Assembly: GCA_900319655.1 (NCBI GenBank)
Contig: ONPH01000011.1
Span: forward strand, 1 to 16,766
DNA: 16,766 bases
Source: an uncultured Eubacteriales bacterium
GTDB taxonomy: Bacteria; Bacillota; Clostridia; Oscillospirales; Acutalibacteraceae
Reading direction: 5' to 3'
Below the pieces are notes generated by a model. That model was not told the DNA's origin. It ran no database searches and saw only the letters and a program-made list of their open reading frames with translations. Below are positions 13,979 to 16,766 of this stretch, piece by piece. The position numbers and the translations under genes were made by a program. Each line of letters opens with the position of its first letter. The stretch's first letter is position 1.

Positions 13979-14518
13979 TTGACTGTTAACAAGCTTAGTA
14001 ATAACCGCGTGCTGATTGTGCTGTGCGAGCAGGATATTGAGGATATTAACGGGATTGATTTTGACGACGGAGCGTCGCGCTCGCGTGTAATCGGGCTTAC
14101 TCGAAGGGCGTGCAGAAGCTCAGGGATTGAGACAGGCGGAAAGCGCGTAAACATTGAGGCTCTGCCGCTTGAAAAGAGCTGTTATCTGCTCGTGACCGTC
14201 GATTCGCGAAAGCGCTACAGGGTTAAAAGGGCAGGCTCGGGGCTGTGCTGTAAAATCGAGGACAGCTCTGCGTTTTTGAGCGCCGTGGAGCACCTTTACA
14301 GGTTAAACATTAGGTGCGGAAAAAACTCCGCCTACAAAAAAGACGGAGCTTACTTTTTGATATTCGATTATCCGTCCGTTCCGAAAAAGCTCAAGCTGCT
14401 GTTGTCGGAGTTCGGGCAGTGGCAGAGCGGAAAATTTTCCGCGGCGAGGGTTAAGGAATTTGCCGAGCCAATCTGCGAGCGTAACGCGGTGGAGATTATA
14501 GGGAGAAGACTTGTATAG
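13979..14518 (+). CDS. MecA-like adaptor protein for the ClpCP protease (divergent)
   Basis: MecA proteins recruit substrates to ClpC/ClpP. With the TTG start the product has 179 residues. The N-terminal domain begins MTVNKLSNNRVLIVLCEQDIEDING (1-25), matching the MecA opening (a K-I/L-x-x-N-x-hydrophobic strand followed by 'xxDL/I'), and continues to VNIEALPLEKSCYLLVTV (57-74), equivalent to the MecA 'vqAlekGleiiVt' strand. A short linker follows, then the C-terminal domain (about 97-179): FLSAVEHLYRL, KKDGAYFLIFDYP and LLLSEFGQWQS resemble the ClpC-binding fold, although the usual acidic linker is short and the domain is rich in Lys/Arg. The assignment rests on recognised pattern, not on a search. 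It is divergent from GH13; its own promoter is likely at 13916-13944. Confidence 0.68.
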   Translation: MTVNKLSNNRVLIVLCEQDIEDINGIDFDDGASRSRVIGLTRRACRSSGIETGGKRVNIEALPLEKSCYLLVTVDSRKRYRVKRAGSGLCCKIEDSSAFLSAVEHLYRLNIRCGKNSAYKKDGAYFLIFDYPSVPKKLKLLLSEFGQWQSGKFSAARVKEFAEPICERNAVEIIGRRLV

Positions 14519-14618
14519 GTATAGGGTTTTGTGATTTAAAGCCTCCCCCATCACTTTAAATTTATCCGTCCCTGCGACTGTAACGGATAGGTTGGCGGTA
14601 ATGGAAGCATCTGATCAC

Positions 14619-14645
14619 GGGCGGACACACGGGTCCGCCCCTACG
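14619..14645 (+). repeat. 27-bp GGGCGGAC hairpin repeat (copy 2)
   Basis: Stem GGGCGGAC/GTCCGCCC plus CTACG, 25 of 27 positions equal to 10093-10119. It is flanked on both sides by copies of a roughly 35-bp stretch containing GGATAGGTT and GGTAATGGAAG (from about 14578 and from about 14647). Confidence 0.78.
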
Positions 14646-14748
14646 GTGTAAAGGATAGGTTTGTGGTAATGGAAGTGTCTGCCCCCTCCGCCGCCTTAAG
14701 GCGGCACCTTTTTCTGGCGAAAACGGCAACCTTAGCACGTCGGCAACC

Positions 14749-14826
14749 CTTTTGGGCTTCGCCCATTTCCCCTACGAGGGGAATCACCTTTTGGGCTTCG
14801 CCCATTTCCCCTAACAGGGGAATTTC
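14749..14826 (+). repeat. 39-bp tandem duplication inside copy 3
   Basis: 14749-14787 and 14788-14826 are near-identical. Each holds a GGGC-TTC-GCCC stem followed by a CCCCT-nnn-AGGGG stem. They differ only in the second loop and the last few bases. Copy 1 (4306-4345) has one such unit with a different first stem. Confidence 0.85.
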
Positions 14827-14925
14827 CCGTAGCTTACGCGACGGGGGAGGCTTTAAATTTTTAAACAAACGTATCCGCTTATTTTATTAAACTCTTAACT
14901 CTAAACTCTTAACTCTAAACTCTCA

Positions 14926-16152
14926 TTATTGCAGCCAAACAATATCCGTATCGGTTGCGAGATTGTCAATTCCGTACAGGGCAACGACCTGTTCGGGATT
15001 TTCTTTTTTAATCAAATCCGACACGCTCTGCTTGTAGTAACGCAAATCGACCAGCACTACCTTGCTGTAATTCTCCGCCAAAAACGGCGCCAAGCTGTGG
15101 CTGAAGCTGTCCTTGATTACGACGATTGTGCCGTTCTTCGCGTTTTTGTTCTGAATTTCCGTCAGGGCGTGGTTGCCGTCGAGGAAAACAGGATACTTGT
15201 CGTCCTCGTCGATGTGGTTGTAGAAAAACATCGAGCCGTAGTGGTTGTCCTTGCCGTCCTCGGAAATCTTCACAGTTATGTTTTTGTCCGTGTTTTCCTG
15301 ATTGTCGTACACTGTAATGCTGTCGGGCTTTGTCAGCCAGTAACCGCTTGTGGAGTAGGTTGTGCCGTAAAATCCGCCGTAGGCAGTCTTTGCGAAGCTG
15401 TCCTTGTCCGCAGGCTGAACGCCGAGCTTTTCGCAGAGCTTTACATAGCCCTCATAAGCGCCGTCGGTCGTCCAGTGGTGGTCGGTGCGGTAGTAGAGCT
15501 GTACGCCCTCGGCATACTTCTGCTTAAATGTCTCGCGCAAATCGACGAAGTTTACGCCGCTTTCACCGAGGGTTTTCGCGGTTTCGGCAAAATAGGTATC
15601 GTCGTTGTAGCTATCGTGAATGAGCGGAAGCTTGTCGGTCGCGATGTAGCCGGTTGACGGAGCGAGCATAACCGTCATCGGCACATCTCCGATTTTCTCC
15701 TTGAACTCTGCAAGGACGCGGATGTTCTTTCTGACATAGTTTTCCTTATCGACAGGGACGTTAATCAGGTAGCCGTCGGCGCTGTTGTAAACGCCGTTCC
15801 TGCCGTTGAGTCCAATTCCGAGGTTGTAGTAAGAATTCAGACCTACCCACATATTTCTCTGCGGAAAATGGTCGGCAAAGTAGGTCTCGAATTTTTCACT
15901 GAACTCTCCGCTGAGGACGGTATCGACGCTGGTTTCGGGGAACTGCTGAAGGTATCGTTTTTCCGAGGAGCTGTAGTCCGCCTTGGGGTTCACCACAAAC
16001 CAAATCGCAAGTCCGAAAATGAAAGCGACAAAGAGCACCGCCGGAGCAAAGCGGAGCTTTCCGCTTTTAAGGTTCGGCTTAGGCTCGGAATCGAGGTAAA
16101 GCTTTTCCGACGAATCCATCGGATTTTTATATATTTTAGTTGATGTATCCAT
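14926..16152 (-). CDS. DHHW family protein, AlgJ/AlgX-like O-acetylation partner of MBOAT
   Basis: Probably transfers or accepts acetyl groups for an extracellular polysaccharide, working with the membrane acyltransferase encoded just upstream. 408 residues: a short cytoplasmic N-terminus (1-34), one membrane helix (about 35-54, FAPAVLFVAFIFGLAIWFVV), then an extracytoplasmic SGNH-like domain. Visible landmarks: SSSEKRYLQQFP (61-72), FADHFPQRNMWV, the family motif TDHHWT (D224, H226) and KDSFSH (S349), which together correspond to the Ser/Asp/His catalytic set of AlgX/AlgJ. GTGGTG precedes ATG 16150-16152. It lies 78 bp after the MBOAT gene, probably in one operon. The stop codon is 3 bp from a heptamer array. 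The polymer modified is unknown; no glycan synthesis genes are in view. Confidence 0.88.
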   Translation of the reverse strand: MDTSTKIYKNPMDSSEKLYLDSEPKPNLKSGKLRFAPAVLFVAFIFGLAIWFVVNPKADYSSSEKRYLQQFPETSVDTVLSGEFSEKFETYFADHFPQRNMWVGLNSYYNLGIGLNGRNGVYNSADGYLINVPVDKENYVRKNIRVLAEFKEKIGDVPMTVMLAPSTGYIATDKLPLIHDSYNDDTYFAETAKTLGESGVNFVDLRETFKQKYAEGVQLYYRTDHHWTTDGAYEGYVKLCEKLGVQPADKDSFAKTAYGGFYGTTYSTSGYWLTKPDSITVYDNQENTDKNITVKISEDGKDNHYGSMFFYNHIDEDDKYPVFLDGNHALTEIQNKNAKNGTIVVIKDSFSHSLAPFLAENYSKVVLVDLRYYKQSVSDLIKKENPEQVVALYGIDNLATDTDIVWLQ

Positions 16153-16168
16153 TTTTTCACCACTGTTA

Positions 16169-16227
16169 GAGTTTATTGATACAAGTTTATTATTAAAACA
16201 TACTTTTCATAATTAAACTCTTAACTC
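16169..16227 (+). repeat. Reduced heptamer-arm element between MBOAT and DHHW genes
   Basis: One left unit GAGTTTA (16169-16175) and two inverted right units TAAACTC, TTAACTC (16214-16227) enclose 38 bp of AT-rich sequence. The right end is 3 bp from the MBOAT stop codon. It appears to be a decayed or minimal copy within an operon. Confidence 0.65.
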
Positions 16228-16230
16228 TAT

Positions 16231-16766
16231 TTAAAATCTAAAATAAAGGAAGGGATTGTAGCTCTGGTCTACAAGGCTTGCCGTGCTGATTACGAGGACT
16301 ACCGCTACAAAGAGCGTCTCCGCAATCCAGATATACTTTTTATTCGCAACCTTGGCGTAGAGCCTCGCTGCGAGCGGAGTGCTGGCAATTCCTGCCGCGA
16401 CGAGGAGCGGAAGGTAACTGAGCGTGAGGTTTAATGAGCTCTCGCTGAACGCGCCGTTCGAGACGTTGAACAAATCGCCCATAAAGGAAAAGAGCTGGTT
16501 AACGTCGGTGAAGTAGAACAATCCCCAGCCGATAAGCACGATTATTATGGTGTAGAGGTGCTGTACAAAGGACGGAAGCTTGTCCAAAAAGCGCTTTAGC
16601 AGGAATTTTTCGATTATCAGCAAAATGCCGTAGTACAAGCCCCAGAATATGAAGTTGTACGAAGCGCCGTGCCACAGACCTGTCAGTCCCCAGACAATCA
16701 GGAGGTTGACAATTTGTCTCGGCACGCCCTTGCGGTTACCGCCGAGCGGAATGTAAACGTATTCTT
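16231..16766 (-). CDS. MBOAT family O-acyltransferase, C-terminal part (5' end outside window)
   Basis: Membrane-bound acyltransferase of the AlgI type that moves acetyl groups across the membrane for polysaccharide O-acetylation. The frame stays open to the right edge and reads EYVYIPLGGNRKGVPRQIVN there, so the GTG near 16725 is internal, not the start. The hallmark WGLTGLWHGASYNFIFWGLYY follows, with the catalytic His in WHGAS. Four or more further hydrophobic helices lead to the C-terminal NPFLYFRF. About 178 residues are visible of an expected 450-500. It lies immediately upstream of the DHHW gene on the same strand, the standard pairing. TAA stop at 16231-16233. Confidence 0.94.
   Translation of the reverse strand, partial: EYVYIPLGGNRKGVPRQIVNLLIVWGLTGLWHGASYNFIFWGLYYGILLIIEKFLLKRFLDKLPSFVQHLYTIIIVLIGWGLFYFTDVNQLFSFMGDLFNVSNGAFSESSLNLTLSYLPLLVAAGIASTPLAARLYAKVANKKYIWIAETLFVAVVLVISTASLVDQSYNPFLYFRF

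Larger units (their letters stand above)
14535..14922 (+). repeat. Composite repeat: GC-rich multi-hairpin module (copy 3) with right heptamer arm
   Basis: This fills nearly all of the 407-bp gap between the MecA-like and DHHW genes. The left end is TTTAAAGCCTCCCCC (14535-14549), the right module end GGGGGAGGCTTTAAA (14843-14857). Next come the spacer ACAAACGTATCCGCTT and five inverted heptamers (14888-14922), 3 bp from the DHHW stop codon. There is no left heptamer arm. Stems: 14690-14695/14700-14705 (GCCGCC-TTAA-GGCGGC), then two units of GGGC-TTC-GCCC plus CCCCT-nnn-AGGGG, then CCCGT/ACGGG. A 27-bp GGGCGGAC hairpin has been inserted near the left. ORFs crossing it on both strands (14641-14890) translate the repeat and are not genes. 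Confidence 0.82.

Noticed and set aside
14641..14890. Overlapping ORFs on both strands with internal repeats
   Set aside because: The apparent protein repeats are the 39-bp tandem DNA duplication; no ribosome site or independent evidence.
14929..15657. A 242-residue ORF antisense to the DHHW gene
   Set aside because: Low-complexity V/A-rich translation with no motif; the DHHW reading is clear.

Overview
The window looks like chromosomal housekeeping DNA from a gut-type Firmicute of the class Clostridia, probably an Oscillospiraceae/Ruminococcaceae-like species. The reasons are the clostridial style of the proteins (monofunctional AroQ, GatCAB with AspRS, stand-alone PduL, a MecA-like adaptor, a DHHW/MBOAT pair), strong AGGAGG-type ribosome sites and the intergenic repeats. 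The taxonomic placement is inference. No transposase, phage gene, CRISPR array, tRNA or rRNA is visible.

Left part, + strand (1-4675): an aromatic amino acid block of tyrA (3' part only), aroB, aroA, aroC and a stand-alone chorismate mutase. Together they cover dehydroquinate formation, EPSP and chorismate synthesis, and the branch to prephenate and hydroxyphenylpyruvate. aroE, aroK and pheA are not here. A hairpin terminator at 4690-4734 separates this block from the convergent gatB.

Middle, - strand (9739 down to 4733): aspS-gatC-gatA-gatB, read from an extended -10 promoter at 9781-9809. AspRS carries residues expected of a non-discriminating enzyme, so the operon plausibly makes Asp-tRNA(Asn) and amidates it. 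Next come a family 4 uracil-DNA glycosylase (-), diverging from a PduL-type phosphotransacylase (+), then a small unassigned helical protein (+), a cytoplasmic GH13 glucosidase (-), a divergent MecA-like adaptor (+, TTG start), and at the right edge a DHHW protein and the C-terminal part of its MBOAT partner (-), a polysaccharide O-acetylation pair.

The most unusual content is between the genes. Nearly every intergenic space longer than about 60 bp holds short palindromic repeats of a few related families. (1) Inverted arms, typically of four 7-bp units (GAGTTNA), often touching or supplying the stop codon of the neighbouring gene. (2) GC-rich multi-hairpin modules bounded by TTTAAAGGCTCCCCC and its complement, whose stems differ between copies yet still pair while a loop (ACTTGT) stays constant. 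(3) A 60-bp dyad core (TTTCGGTCG ... CCCGACTGAATTAATAT) present twice. (4) A 27-bp GGGCGGAC hairpin present twice. They nest into composite elements resembling non-autonomous MITEs. No protein that would move them is in the window. These repeats are the best candidate for something under-described here; the protein-coding genes are largely of known families.
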